Source: Bacillota bacterium (GTDB lineage Bacteria; Bacillota; Clostridia; Acetivibrionales; DSM-1351). From it: DNA of 64,000 nt. Below, in pieces: positions 35,250-44,101 of the stretch (positions within the stretch are counted from its first letter, which is position 1; every line of letters begins with the position of its first letter). The position numbers and the translations under genes are program-made. Below the pieces are notes generated by a model, which worked only from the letters and a program-made list of their open reading frames with translations, made no database searches and was not told where the DNA came from. The stretch spans positions 162,587 through 226,586 of the forward strand of contig JAEXFI010000034.1 of the NCBI GenBank assembly GCA_023400235.1. The letters run 5' to 3'.

Positions 35250-37400
35250 CTAAACCAGGCCCAATAGACGAACTGCATTTGCAACCACAAAACACACTAT
35301 GATTCCCGCAGCCGTGGGAATGGCAAAAGCGGCAAGGGTCCAGCCGAAGCTTTGAGTCTCCTTTTTTATTGTCCACAGTGTTGTCCCGCAGGGGAAGTGC
35401 ATGAGGGAAAAGAGCATCACGCACAGGCCGGTAAGCCAGGTCCAGCCATGGGCTACAAGGAGCAGTTTCAAATCGGAAAGCCGGTCCAGCTCCATTAGGG
35501 AACCGGAGGCCATATAGCTCATAATAAGGATGGGTATAACTATTTCATTGGCAGGCAGGCCAAGCACGAAAGCCATCAGTATATATCCATCCAGGCCCAG
35601 CAGCCTGGCAAAGGGGTCAAGAAAGCTTGCCGCATGTGTGAGAAGACTCATATCTCCTACAGTTATGTTAGCCATAGTCCAGATAACCAGGCCGGCAGGG
35701 GCTGCAATCAGCACTGCACGGCCCAAAACAAACAGTGTCCTGTCAAGTATGGAGCGTATTATGATGCGTCCCACCTGAGGCTTCCTGTAGGGCGGCAGCT
35801 CAAGGGTGAAGGAGGAGGGAAGGCCCTTTAATACGGTTTTGGAGAGAAGCCTTGATACCAACAGTGTCATAAGGATTCCCAGCAGCACTATTCCTGTAAG
35901 GGCGAGAGTTGCGGAAATGGAATTAAAGGCACCGCCTGCGGTTCCTCCTATAAAAATGGTGCCGATTGCAATAAGGGTTGGAAACCGCCCGTTGCAGGGT
36001 ACAAAAACATTTGTAAGGATTGCTATTAACCGTTCTCTGGGAGAGTCGATAATCCTGCAGCCAATAACACCTGCCGCATTGCAGCCGAAGCCCATGCACA
36101 TGGTTAACGCCTGCTTCCCATGAGCGCATGCTTTCTTAAAAAAGTTATCCAGATTAAACGCAATTCTGGGCAGATACCCCAAGTCCTCCAGCAGAGTAAA
36201 CAAGGGGAAAAATATAGCCATTGGCGGAAGCATGACTGATATGACCCAGGCAAGTGTGCGGTAAATTCCCAGAACCACTATTCCGTGAAGCCATGGGGGA
36301 GCACCTGCCCACAGGAAGAAACCGGTAAGCTTTGCTTCGATAATGGAAAAAAGATTGGAAAGCAGGCCTGAAGGCACATTTGCCCCCGCAATGGTAAGCC
36401 AGAATATTACAGCCAGAAGGCCCAGCATGATTGGTATTCCAAAGACTCTGGAGATAAGGATGCTGTCAAGCTTTCTATCTGTGCTGTTATACTGTATATT
36501 AGCGCAAGTAACAGTTTTCTTGCTGATTTCCTCAGCGGTACTTACGATGCTGGATACGATTTTGTCTCTTAGCCTGTCGGCCTGGATATCCTCTTGTGCC
36601 AGATGCTGTTTTGCCAGTAACAGGAGTTCTCTCAGCTCCAGGTTATCCATAAGGCTAAAGCCCAGATGTTTGTCCAGCAGCGCCAGCAGGACAGCATCCC
36701 CCTCCAGAAGCCGGAGAGCAGCCCAGCGGCTGTTTATTTTTCCCTCAGCAAGTTTACATATTATTGGCTGCAGCATGGCCATGGACTCTTCGATTACAGG
36801 ATCATAGGCAAGCTGCAGGGGGGTAGTGGATAGACATCCGTTTGCCACGTCATATGCAGCATCCATTAATTTTTCAAGGCCTTTATTGCCCCTGGCATTG
36901 GTGGGGATGACGGGGACACCCAGGAGACTCGAAAGCTTTTCAAAATCAATATTTATCTTCTTTCTGACCGCTTCATCCATCAGATTAATGCACACCACTG
37001 CCCTGTGTGTAATTTCCAGGGTTTGCAGCACCAGATTCAGGTTTCTTTCAAGGCAGGTGGCATCTGCTACTACAACTGTTGCAGCAGGAGAGCCAAAGCA
37101 TATAAAATCTCTTGCTATTTCCTCTTCATATGAATTTGCCATTAAGGAATATGTACCGGGAAGGTCAACAACTATGAAGCTCTTATCCTTATGCGTGTAT
37201 TTTCCCTGAGCATTGGCAACAGTTTTCCCCGGCCAGTTGCCTGTGTGCTGGCTAAGACCGGTCAGGCTGTTGAAAACAGTACTCTTGCCTACATTGGGGT
37301 TGCCGGCCAGAGCAATCACTATGTCCTCCGAATATAAGCCGTGGACGGAAAAATCATTTGCCAGCACGCCTGTGCCTGTGGAACGGCTTGTTAAACCCAT
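35250..37400 (-). CDS. feoB: Ferrous iron transporter FeoB
   Basis: Protein of 716 aa. The N-terminal G domain has G1 GNPNVGKS (33-40), 'TGNWPGKTV', G3 DLPGT, and G4 NLMD, followed by a helical GDI-like region and about nine membrane helices with the Gate motifs, including a cysteine-containing 'GCNAAGVIGCR' and 'LVPCNGR'-type loop ('VFVPCNGRFPTL'). It imports Fe2+. The ribosome site AAGGAGG fixes the start, leaving a 30-residue lead before the G domain that is longer than in many homologues. It follows feoA by 98 bases in the same direction. Confidence 0.95.
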   Translation of the reverse strand: MGLTSRSTGTGVLANDFSVHGLYSEDIVIALAGNPNVGKSTVFNSLTGLSQHTGNWPGKTVANAQGKYTHKDKSFIVVDLPGTYSLMANSYEEEIARDFICFGSPAATVVVADATCLERNLNLVLQTLEITHRAVVCINLMDEAVRKKINIDFEKLSSLLGVPVIPTNARGNKGLEKLMDAAYDVANGCLSTTPLQLAYDPVIEESMAMLQPIICKLAEGKINSRWAALRLLEGDAVLLALLDKHLGFSLMDNLELRELLLLAKQHLAQEDIQADRLRDKIVSSIVSTAEEISKKTVTCANIQYNSTDRKLDSILISRVFGIPIMLGLLAVIFWLTIAGANVPSGLLSNLFSIIEAKLTGFFLWAGAPPWLHGIVVLGIYRTLAWVISVMLPPMAIFFPLFTLLEDLGYLPRIAFNLDNFFKKACAHGKQALTMCMGFGCNAAGVIGCRIIDSPRERLIAILTNVFVPCNGRFPTLIAIGTIFIGGTAGGAFNSISATLALTGIVLLGILMTLLVSRLLSKTVLKGLPSSFTLELPPYRKPQVGRIIIRSILDRTLFVLGRAVLIAAPAGLVIWTMANITVGDMSLLTHAASFLDPFARLLGLDGYILMAFVLGLPANEIVIPILIMSYMASGSLMELDRLSDLKLLLVAHGWTWLTGLCVMLFSLMHFPCGTTLWTIKKETQSFGWTLAAFAIPTAAGIIVCFVVANAVRLLGLV

Positions 37401-37498
37401 ATTAACCTCCTTTATGATATGCTTTGATAAATCAAGGTGATTTTATGCTTGACCCACGGGACAAAGCCCTTGGAATACAACATATGTCTTTTAACAGT

Positions 37499-37738
37499 TC
37501 AGTTGATTTCCACCAGTATTTTGGAAGCTTCCTCAGAGCGGAGAGCTATTACTGCACCGCGGATCTCATAGGCAACGGGATCACCGGAAGGGCTTTTTTG
37601 AAGTGCCTCAACCTCCGTGCCGTTTATTAACCCCAAATCCAGCATTCTTCTGCGTATGGCTCCGTTGGATGTGAGCATTTTCACCCTCCCTCTCCTTCCA
37701 AGGGGAAGATAATTTAACTGTATGAAATTATTGTCCAT
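37499..37738 (-). CDS. feoA: Ferrous iron transport protein FeoA
   Basis: Protein of 79 aa with an SH3-like FeoA domain: 'QLNYLPLGRRGRVKMLTSNGAIRRRMLDLGLINGTEVEAL', then 'DPVAYEIRGAVIALRSEEASKILVE'. It binds the cytoplasmic side of FeoB and supports iron uptake. The gene starts after AGGAGG and is immediately upstream of feoB. A 17-base palindrome about 80 bases upstream (37819-37835) could be an operator, but it does not match the Fur or DtxR consensus closely. Confidence 0.95.
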   Translation of the reverse strand: MDNNFIQLNYLPLGRRGRVKMLTSNGAIRRRMLDLGLINGTEVEALQKSPSGDPVAYEIRGAVIALRSEEASKILVEIN

Positions 37739-38026
37739 AACCCAGACCTCCTGATATATTTATGTTAACTATTTATTTTTCCTGCTTAAGGCGGGAGCAA
37801 AACTGTTGCCCTACACTAACATATGTAATATATGTCTTAAATGTTACGCATATAGTTAAAAGATAAGGTCCATCCGGTATTTGATCGTATTTTATGAAGA
37901 AAAATTTATGAAGGGCTGTAACAAAACCAGAGCATAAGCCATAACTTATTAATAAATGCAAAAAAGTCATAGTTTGCAATATTAAGCATGCCCGGTTGTG
38001 AAAATAAGGCGGAGGAGGAAGGCCTT

Positions 38027-39034
38027 GTGTGTAGACCGCTTGTTACAGTAGGAATTATTAATTACAACTGTATAAAGTACCTGATAAACTGTGTTGCTTC
38101 ATACCTTGGGCAGTCCTATGGAAATACTGAGATAATCCTCGTGGATGACTGCTCCACCGATGGTTCTGTGGAAGTGCTAAAGGAACTGGAACGAAACCAT
38201 GAAAACCTGCGCTGCATTTACCATGAAAAAAACAGCGGAGGCCCCTCGACTGCCATACAGGAGCTGATAGAGCAGGCCCGGGGCAAGTATTTCCAATGGA
38301 TAGCATCCGACGATTATCCGGAGGAAAATGCCATAGAGAGCTTTGTGGATAATCTTGAAAAAACCAATAATGATTATGTGTACTGTAATTTCAAAATAAT
38401 AGATGAGTCCGACAAGGTCACCGACTACTGGAGATATACCCTGCCCACTCTTGAGGAAATGGTTATGAGGATATTCTCAAATGCTTCCGGAATCATGCCT
38501 ATGAATGGTCTGTACAGAATGGATTTTTTCAGAAGCAAGGGTCTAACCTGGAGTGTATACAGGAATAATGACCATTCAAGTGATACCATCAATTCTCTTT
38601 ACTTTGCCAATAACGGAATGAAATATGGATTTATAAATGAACCTCTGATAAACTACAGACTGCATCAGAGCAACTGCTCCCACAATATAGAAGCCAGGCT
38701 CAGGACCTCCTTGATGGTTTATGACTATATTATCAAGAACTTCAGCGAGGAGACCTATTTTCCCTCCATAGACTGGAAGAGCGCTTCCCACAGGGAACAG
38801 CTGAAGAGCTATATGCTTGCTTCGTATTTCTACACCAGGATAACAGGATATATAAGCCTGAAGGGCATACCTCAGCATTTAAAATACTCTGTCACCCAGG
38901 AGGGACTCAAGGAATGTGTCCGCTGCTTTGCTGAGGAGGGGAAGCTGTATATCCGCCAGGGACTTGAGCAGGTGGGCCCGTACAGTAAGGAGCTGCAGTC
39001 TCTGGAAGACAAATATAATAAGCTTTTGATATAA
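38027..39034 (+). CDS. Family 2 glycosyltransferase
   Basis: Protein of 335 aa. It has a GT-A fold with the N-terminal 'VGIINYNCIKYLINCVASYL', donor-binding 'VDDCSTDGS' and the metal-binding 'ASDDYPEE' motifs. It transfers a sugar from a nucleotide donor to a growing glycan at the inner membrane face. The GTG at 38027 is preferred because GGAGGAGG ends eight bases upstream; an ATG at 37988 is in frame but lacks a ribosome site. It begins a five-gene run with a methyltransferase and three nucleotide-sugar enzymes, so it probably builds a FucNAc-containing surface or flagellar glycan (inference). Confidence 0.88.
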   Translation: MCRPLVTVGIINYNCIKYLINCVASYLGQSYGNTEIILVDDCSTDGSVEVLKELERNHENLRCIYHEKNSGGPSTAIQELIEQARGKYFQWIASDDYPEENAIESFVDNLEKTNNDYVYCNFKIIDESDKVTDYWRYTLPTLEEMVMRIFSNASGIMPMNGLYRMDFFRSKGLTWSVYRNNDHSSDTINSLYFANNGMKYGFINEPLINYRLHQSNCSHNIEARLRTSLMVYDYIIKNFSEETYFPSIDWKSASHREQLKSYMLASYFYTRITGYISLKGIPQHLKYSVTQEGLKECVRCFAEEGKLYIRQGLEQVGPYSKELQSLEDKYNKLLI

Positions 39035-39056
39035 ATGTATGAAGGGATATTTGAAT

Positions 39057-40133
39057 ATGATGAAACAGGTTTGCGGCATCAGCCTTGAAGAAAAAGATAT
39101 AAACCGCACGGAATTCGTTTCTTCCCTGAAAGGCGGCAAAATTGCCTTGTATGGTGCAGGCGGCATTGGCTGTGTTACATGTGGTATTTTAAAGGGAAAT
39201 GGGTTGGAGGTTCACTGCTTTATTGACGACGACAGGGCAAAGCAGGGTAATATGGTGGATGGGATAAAGATAGAGCAGCCCGACAGCCTCCGTCCTGAGG
39301 ATGGTTTTATTATCCTCATATGCCTGCCGAATCCCATGGAGGTTTATCATAGGCTTATAAACCAGGGCTACGGGAATGTTCATTTTTATCCGGTGATGAT
39401 GATGGAAAGGGATTTTTATAATACAGCACTTCTGGAAAAGAACCGCAAAGAGATTGAAGAGGTATACGGCCTTCTGGCAGACGAAGTTTCAAGAACCGTG
39501 TTCACTAACATATTGAGGCACAGGGCTACTATGGATTTTTCGCGCTTTGATGGCATTATAAGCCCCAAGCAGTATTTTCCTTCGGATTTATTTACACTGG
39601 GAGAAAGTGAGTGCTTTGTAGACGGAGGAGTATACAACGGTGAGACTATAGCTGATTTTATAGGTATTACCAAAAACTGCTTCTGCCATATATACGGTTT
39701 TGAGCCTGACAGGCAGAATTACGAGAGGTTTGCCTCAGGAGTCGTACGCCTTTCTCCGGACCGCATCACCCTGTTCAACACGGGGCTGTACTCAAAAAAC
39801 GGTGAAATCGGCTTTAACGGCAACGGAGGCAGTGCCTCTTCCATATGCGCTGACGGCAGCGCAAGGATTAAGCTTTCAAAGCTTGACGATGTGGTGGGAG
39901 AGCATATACCCACATATATAAAGCTTGATATTGAAGGTGCGGAAATGGAGGCTCTCTATGGCATGAAAAGCACTATAGAAAAGCACCGTCCCAAGCTGGC
40001 CATATCTATTTATCACAAGGCAGCCGACCTGTGGGAACTGCCGCTGCTGATGCATTCGCTGGATTCTTCCTACAGGCTTTATATAAGACATTATTCAAAT
40101 GGCCTGCATGAAACGGTTTGCTATGCCCTGTAA
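39057..40133 (+). CDS. FkbM-family methyltransferase with N-terminal Rossmann-like domain
   Basis: Protein of 358 aa. The C-terminal half has FkbM SAM-methyltransferase motifs: 'FVDGGVYNGETIADF' (motif I), 'YGFEPDRQNYERF' and 'YIKLDIEGAEMEALYGM'. The N-terminal 120 residues form a separate nucleotide-binding-like domain ('IALYGAGGIGCVTCGIL', 'FIDDDRAKQG'), as in several glycan-modifying proteins. It may O-methylate a sugar of the glycan made by this cluster. The ATG at 39057 with AAGGG upstream is preferred to the ATG at 39039. It is packed against the glycosyltransferase and the CapE-like gene. Confidence 0.85.
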   Translation: MMKQVCGISLEEKDINRTEFVSSLKGGKIALYGAGGIGCVTCGILKGNGLEVHCFIDDDRAKQGNMVDGIKIEQPDSLRPEDGFIILICLPNPMEVYHRLINQGYGNVHFYPVMMMERDFYNTALLEKNRKEIEEVYGLLADEVSRTVFTNILRHRATMDFSRFDGIISPKQYFPSDLFTLGESECFVDGGVYNGETIADFIGITKNCFCHIYGFEPDRQNYERFASGVVRLSPDRITLFNTGLYSKNGEIGFNGNGGSASSICADGSARIKLSKLDDVVGEHIPTYIKLDIEGAEMEALYGMKSTIEKHRPKLAISIYHKAADLWELPLLMHSLDSSYRLYIRHYSNGLHETVCYAL

Positions 40134-40184
40134 GCCTTGTCAGGTCCATTTGTAACGCTGTGTGGCAGCGGGATGGGAGATCTT

Positions 40185-41207
40185 ATGTTTACTGGCAAAA
40201 CATTGCTTATAACAGGCGGAACAGGGTCCTTTGGCAATGCCGTCCTTAACAGATTTATAAGCACCGATATAAAGGAAATCAGAATATATAGCCGTGATGA
40301 AAAGAAACAGGATGATATGCGCCGGGAACTCAATAATGATAAGGTGAAATTTTACATCGGGGATGTGAGGGATTACCGCTCATTATACGGCGCACTTAAG
40401 GGTGTGGACTTTGTTTTTCACGCTGCAGCACTGAAGCAGGTGCCCTCCTGTGAGTTTTACCCCATGGAGGCTGTCAGGACAAATATCATGGGTACTGAAA
40501 ATCTTCTGAAGGCTGCTGTGGAAAACAAGGTAAAAAGGGCCATTGTGCTGAGTACCGATAAAGCCGTATATCCCATTAATGCCATGGGGATGTCAAAGGC
40601 ACTGCTGGAAAAGGTCATGGTGGCAGCCTCCAGAAACACAGGGGCGGAGGAGACGGTTTTTTGCGGTACCAGGTACGGAAATGTCATGGCTTCCAGGGGT
40701 TCGGTAATTCCGCTGTTTATCCAGCAGATAACCGAAGGCCTTCCTATAACCGTAACCGATCCTGATATGACAAGGTTTATGATGTCACTTGAAAATGCCA
40801 TTGATTTGGTACTATATGCCTTCAACAATGGAAAGCCCGGGGACATATTCGTACAAAAGGCTCCGGCAGCGACAATATTTGAGCTGGCATCAGCACTGAA
40901 GGAAATTTTTGGAGCAACCAATGAAATCAAGGTTATAGGCACAAGGCACGGTGAAAAACTGTACGAAACCCTTCTTACTCGTGAAGAAATGGCCATAGCG
41001 GAAGATCTTGAGGATTACTACAGGATACCAGCGGACAACAGGGACTTGAATTACGACAAGTATATCAGCTGCGGCAAAAGGGTCATATCCGCTCTGAGCG
41101 ACTACAATTCCCACAATACCAGAAGGCTGACCGGCGAGGAATTGAAGAAGCTGCTCCTGAGCCTGGACTATGTGCAGAGAGAACTTAAAAAGGTAAAAGG
41201 AGTTTAG
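40185..41207 (+). CDS. UDP-GlcNAc 4,6-dehydratase/5-epimerase, CapE-like
   Basis: Protein of 340 aa, an extended SDR of the CapE/WbjB/FlaA1 group. It begins MFTGKTLLITGGTGSFGNAV and continues 'EIRIYSRDEKKQDDMR'. The catalytic region reads 'NAMGMSKALLEKV', with Met in the place of the usual SDR Tyr before xxxK, a feature reported for CapE-type enzymes. It would convert UDP-GlcNAc to a 4-keto-6-deoxy-hexose, the first step to UDP-L-FucNAc. The start at 40185 follows GGGAG. It is followed by the epimerase and reductase needed for the same pathway. Confidence 0.88.
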   Translation: MFTGKTLLITGGTGSFGNAVLNRFISTDIKEIRIYSRDEKKQDDMRRELNNDKVKFYIGDVRDYRSLYGALKGVDFVFHAAALKQVPSCEFYPMEAVRTNIMGTENLLKAAVENKVKRAIVLSTDKAVYPINAMGMSKALLEKVMVAASRNTGAEETVFCGTRYGNVMASRGSVIPLFIQQITEGLPITVTDPDMTRFMMSLENAIDLVLYAFNNGKPGDIFVQKAPAATIFELASALKEIFGATNEIKVIGTRHGEKLYETLLTREEMAIAEDLEDYYRIPADNRDLNYDKYISCGKRVISALSDYNSHNTRRLTGEELKKLLLSLDYVQRELKKVKGV

Positions 41208-41209
41208 CC

Positions 41210-42364
41210 ATGTTGAAGGTAATGACCATAGTGGGTACCAGACCTGAAATTATTAAGCTTAGCAGGGTGCTTCACAAGCTTGACCTGTATACCGAGCATG
41301 TGCTGGTTCACACAGGCCAGAATTTTGACTTTGAGCTCAACGAAATATTCTTCCGGGACATGAGGATAAAAAAGCCCGGGTATTACCTGAACTGTGCCGC
41401 CAAAACACCCGTAGATACAATTGCAAACATACTCAAAAAGACTGATGAGGTCATGGAGCTTGAAAAGCCGGATGCCCTTCTGATTTATGGGGATACAAAC
41501 AGTTGCCTGTGTGTGATTTCCGCCAAACGAAGAAAGATACCAATATTTCATATGGAGGCAGGAAATCGCTGTTTTGACCAGAGAGTGCCTGAGGAAATAA
41601 ACCGGAAGGTGGTTGACCATTTAAGTGACATAAACATGCCTATCTCTGAGCATGCCAGGAGATACTTGCTGCAGGAAGGCATAAGAGGAGAGTCCATTAT
41701 AAAAACCGGCTCCTCCATGAAGGAGGTTTTCGATTTTTACAGGGAGGATATCAGTAAGTCCCAGGTGCTGGAAAGGCTGAAGCTGGAGCCGGGTGAATAT
41801 TTTGTTGTCAGCTCCCACCGGGAAGAAAATATTGATTCACTAAGGAATTTCGGGGACTTCATAGAAACCCTGAATGCCGTTGCAGTAAAATACGGTAAGA
41901 GGATCATAGTCTCAACCCATCCCAGAACCATGAAAAAAGTGGCGCTGATGGATAAGTCGGCTTTTGACTTCCGTATAGAATGGATGAAGCCCATGGGCTT
42001 TTTTGATTACATCAAGCTGCAGACACATGCATTCTGCGTCATATCCGACAGCGGCACCATTATGGAAGAGGCTGCGCTTTTGGGCTTTCCGGCCATTACC
42101 ATAAGAAATGCCCATGAAAGGCCTGAGGGTATGGAGGAAGGAGTACTTATCATGTCGGGGCTGAAAAAGGACAGGGTGGTACAGTCCGTCGAAATGGTGA
42201 CGGGTATGAGAAAGGCCGTGGAGAAAGCGGGTATAAAGGCTGGCAGGGAAAATACATCCCCTGTTCAGGACTATAATGTATCCAATGTTTCCGACAAGGT
42301 TGCAGAAGTAATCCTGAGCTATACAGATTATATCAGACGCACAGTATGGAGGGAGATGGAATAG
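41210..42364 (+). CDS. UDP-N-acetylglucosamine 2-epimerase-like enzyme (CapG/WbjD-like)
   Basis: Protein of 384 aa of the WecB/CapG fold (GT-B). Motifs: 'IVGTRPEIIKLSRVL', 'VHTGQNFD', 'LIYGDTNS', 'FHMEAGNRCFDQRVPEEINRKVVDHLSD' (in pieces) and 'SDSGTIMEEAALLGFPAI'. In this context it is the third enzyme of UDP-L-FucNAc synthesis, a C2 epimerase, rather than a ManNAc producer. It starts two bases after the CapE-like stop and overlaps the next gene by 19 bases, which indicates translational coupling. Confidence 0.87.
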   Translation: MLKVMTIVGTRPEIIKLSRVLHKLDLYTEHVLVHTGQNFDFELNEIFFRDMRIKKPGYYLNCAAKTPVDTIANILKKTDEVMELEKPDALLIYGDTNSCLCVISAKRRKIPIFHMEAGNRCFDQRVPEEINRKVVDHLSDINMPISEHARRYLLQEGIRGESIIKTGSSMKEVFDFYREDISKSQVLERLKLEPGEYFVVSSHREENIDSLRNFGDFIETLNAVAVKYGKRIIVSTHPRTMKKVALMDKSAFDFRIEWMKPMGFFDYIKLQTHAFCVISDSGTIMEEAALLGFPAITIRNAHERPEGMEEGVLIMSGLKKDRVVQSVEMVTGMRKAVEKAGIKAGRENTSPVQDYNVSNVSDKVAEVILSYTDYIRRTVWREME

Positions 42365-43239
42365 CATTGGGCAGGGAAAAGATATTGGTGCTGGGTTCGG
42401 GAGGAATGGCTGGGCATGTTATGACAACCTACCTGGAAGAGACAGGAGCCTACGAGGTATTTAATCTTGCACACAGGAAGAAACTCAATGTAAGAACCAT
42501 ATTGATGGATGTGACGGATTTTCCCCGCTTTGAAGCACTGCTGGACCGGGAGGACTTTGACGTTATTATTAACTGTATTGGTGTTTTAAATCATTATGCC
42601 TCTGAAAACATAGCAAGGGCAATTCTCCTGAACTCCTACCTGCCGCATTTTCTGGAGGGCAGGCTCAAGGGGACGGCTGCAAAAATCCTGCACCTGAGCA
42701 CGGATTGTGTTTTCTCCGGGAAAACAGGCCCTTATACAGAGACTTCCTTTAAAGACGGAGATACATATTACGACCGCACAAAGGCTGTGGGAGAAATTTC
42801 ACAGGGCCGCAGCCTGACAATCAGAACCTCCATAATCGGCCCGGATATAAATTATGACGGTATAGGACTGTTTAACTGGTTTATGAAGGCCGGCGGGAAA
42901 ATAAACGGCTATACAAATGCCATATGGACCGGCATTACCACAACTGAACTGGCAAAAGCCGCAGAAAAGGCAATTCTGGCAGACTTATCAGGAATTTATC
43001 ATCTTGTCTCAGACCAAAGCATAAATAAATACGAACTTCTGCTGCTTTTCAAGGATAGCTTCAACAGGCAGGATATCCAGGTGGAAAGGTATTTCAATGA
43101 AACTGTGGATAAAAGTCTTATCAATACCCGCAGGGATTTTGAATACAGAGTGCCTGAGTACAGAGCCATGCTAGAGGAGATGAAGAGGTGGATTCAGGAG
43201 CATCCTGCTTTTTACCCTCATTATGCCGCATTTATATAG
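42346..43239 (+). CDS. Nucleotide-sugar reductase, CapF/RmlD-like (short)
   Basis: Protein of 297 aa, an SDR of the RmlD/CapF type. Cofactor loop 'LGSGGMAGHV', 'DVIINCIGVLN', 'HLSTDCVFSG', and the catalytic Y-x3-K in 'YYDRTKAVGE'. It would reduce the 4-keto sugar made by the CapE-like enzyme. Staphylococcal CapF is about 370 aa because it adds a C-terminal cupin domain; that domain is absent here, as in some other bacterial clusters. The start at 42346 overlaps the previous gene; a TTG at 42367 is an alternative. It is the last gene of the cluster. Confidence 0.82.
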   Translation: MEGDGIALGREKILVLGSGGMAGHVMTTYLEETGAYEVFNLAHRKKLNVRTILMDVTDFPRFEALLDREDFDVIINCIGVLNHYASENIARAILLNSYLPHFLEGRLKGTAAKILHLSTDCVFSGKTGPYTETSFKDGDTYYDRTKAVGEISQGRSLTIRTSIIGPDINYDGIGLFNWFMKAGGKINGYTNAIWTGITTTELAKAAEKAILADLSGIYHLVSDQSINKYELLLLFKDSFNRQDIQVERYFNETVDKSLINTRRDFEYRVPEYRAMLEEMKRWIQEHPAFYPHYAAFI

Positions 43240-43527
43240 TGGTTAAAATTTACAAATATCAGAGTATATGTTAAAATTTCTCAATTTAATACTACCAATT
43301 GTTCTTAAATTAAATATATAAAAATGTATTGTTTTAATGACGTGAATAATATATAATGGCATTGTAAAAAAATTACTGAATTGCTGTTTATTATAAAAAA
43401 TATCTGTATAATTAAGGGTAAATTTGTAGAAACAGCCATTCGGACATTTGATGAAAGTTGATGTATTCCACTGAAAAGAGTCGGTTTGAGGACTCATATT
43501 TGTGAATCGAAAAGGAGGACAAGCAAT

Positions 43528-43917
43528 ATGGAACATAGGGCAAAAATAATTGAAACCAGTACTGCCAGCGGAGGTATAATCGGAAATATGCCGGCTGTTG
43601 TATTCCAAATGTCACCAGTAGTGACGTTTCAAGCATTTGTGAGCGGGACTACAGTGCTGGTGCAGATGAATAACACACTGTATGAAACCAATGTGCAGCA
43701 AAATCTTACACCAAGTCAGCCCACGGCAAGTGTACCCTTCCGACTGTATGTAGGCAATGGCTGGATGCAGCTGAATGACGGCGTTATCGACCTGGAACTG
43801 AGGCTTGAAAACAGCCAACCCAAGGAGGTCTGGGTTACTGCTTGCTTCGACACCTGCAACAGCTCGACAGGGTATACCTTCGGTACGCTGGGCGGCACTT
43901 TCCTGTTGCCCTTGTAA
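43528..43917 (+). CDS. Hypothetical protein, beta-rich, with own terminator
   Basis: Protein of 129 aa of no recognised family. It lacks a signal peptide, is rich in Thr, Val, Gln and Asn, and alternates hydrophobic and polar residues ('VFQMSPVVTFQAFVSGTTVLVQMNNTLYE'), suggesting a beta-sandwich or spore or surface-layer subunit. Two cysteines lie close together in 'ACFDTCN'. AAAGGAGG gives a very good start, and a strong terminator follows at 43966, so this is a real monocistronic gene. A 288-bp AT-rich region upstream holds no other gene. Confidence 0.75.
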   Translation: MEHRAKIIETSTASGGIIGNMPAVVFQMSPVVTFQAFVSGTTVLVQMNNTLYETNVQQNLTPSQPTASVPFRLYVGNGWMQLNDGVIDLELRLENSQPKEVWVTACFDTCNSSTGYTFGTLGGTFLLPL

Positions 43918-43965
43918 ATGCCACGAGACAGGCGGCAGGGTTGTTTGCATGGAAGCAGTTTTTCT

Positions 43966-44019
43966 AAATGGAGTGTTTTAAAATGAAAGTAATTTCATTT
44001 TTTGGCACTCCATTTTTTA
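43966..44019 (+). terminator. Terminator after the 129-residue hypothetical gene
   Basis: AAATGGAGTG pairs with CACTCCATTT, with an inner AAAATGAAA/TTTCATTTT pairing, followed by a T run. Confidence 0.88.
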
Positions 44020-44101
44020 TTGTATTAAATCGTATATTAATCTCATATGTATAAATTATGCAAGTTGTCTATGAAAAATATACATGAAGAGAGAGATACA
44101 G

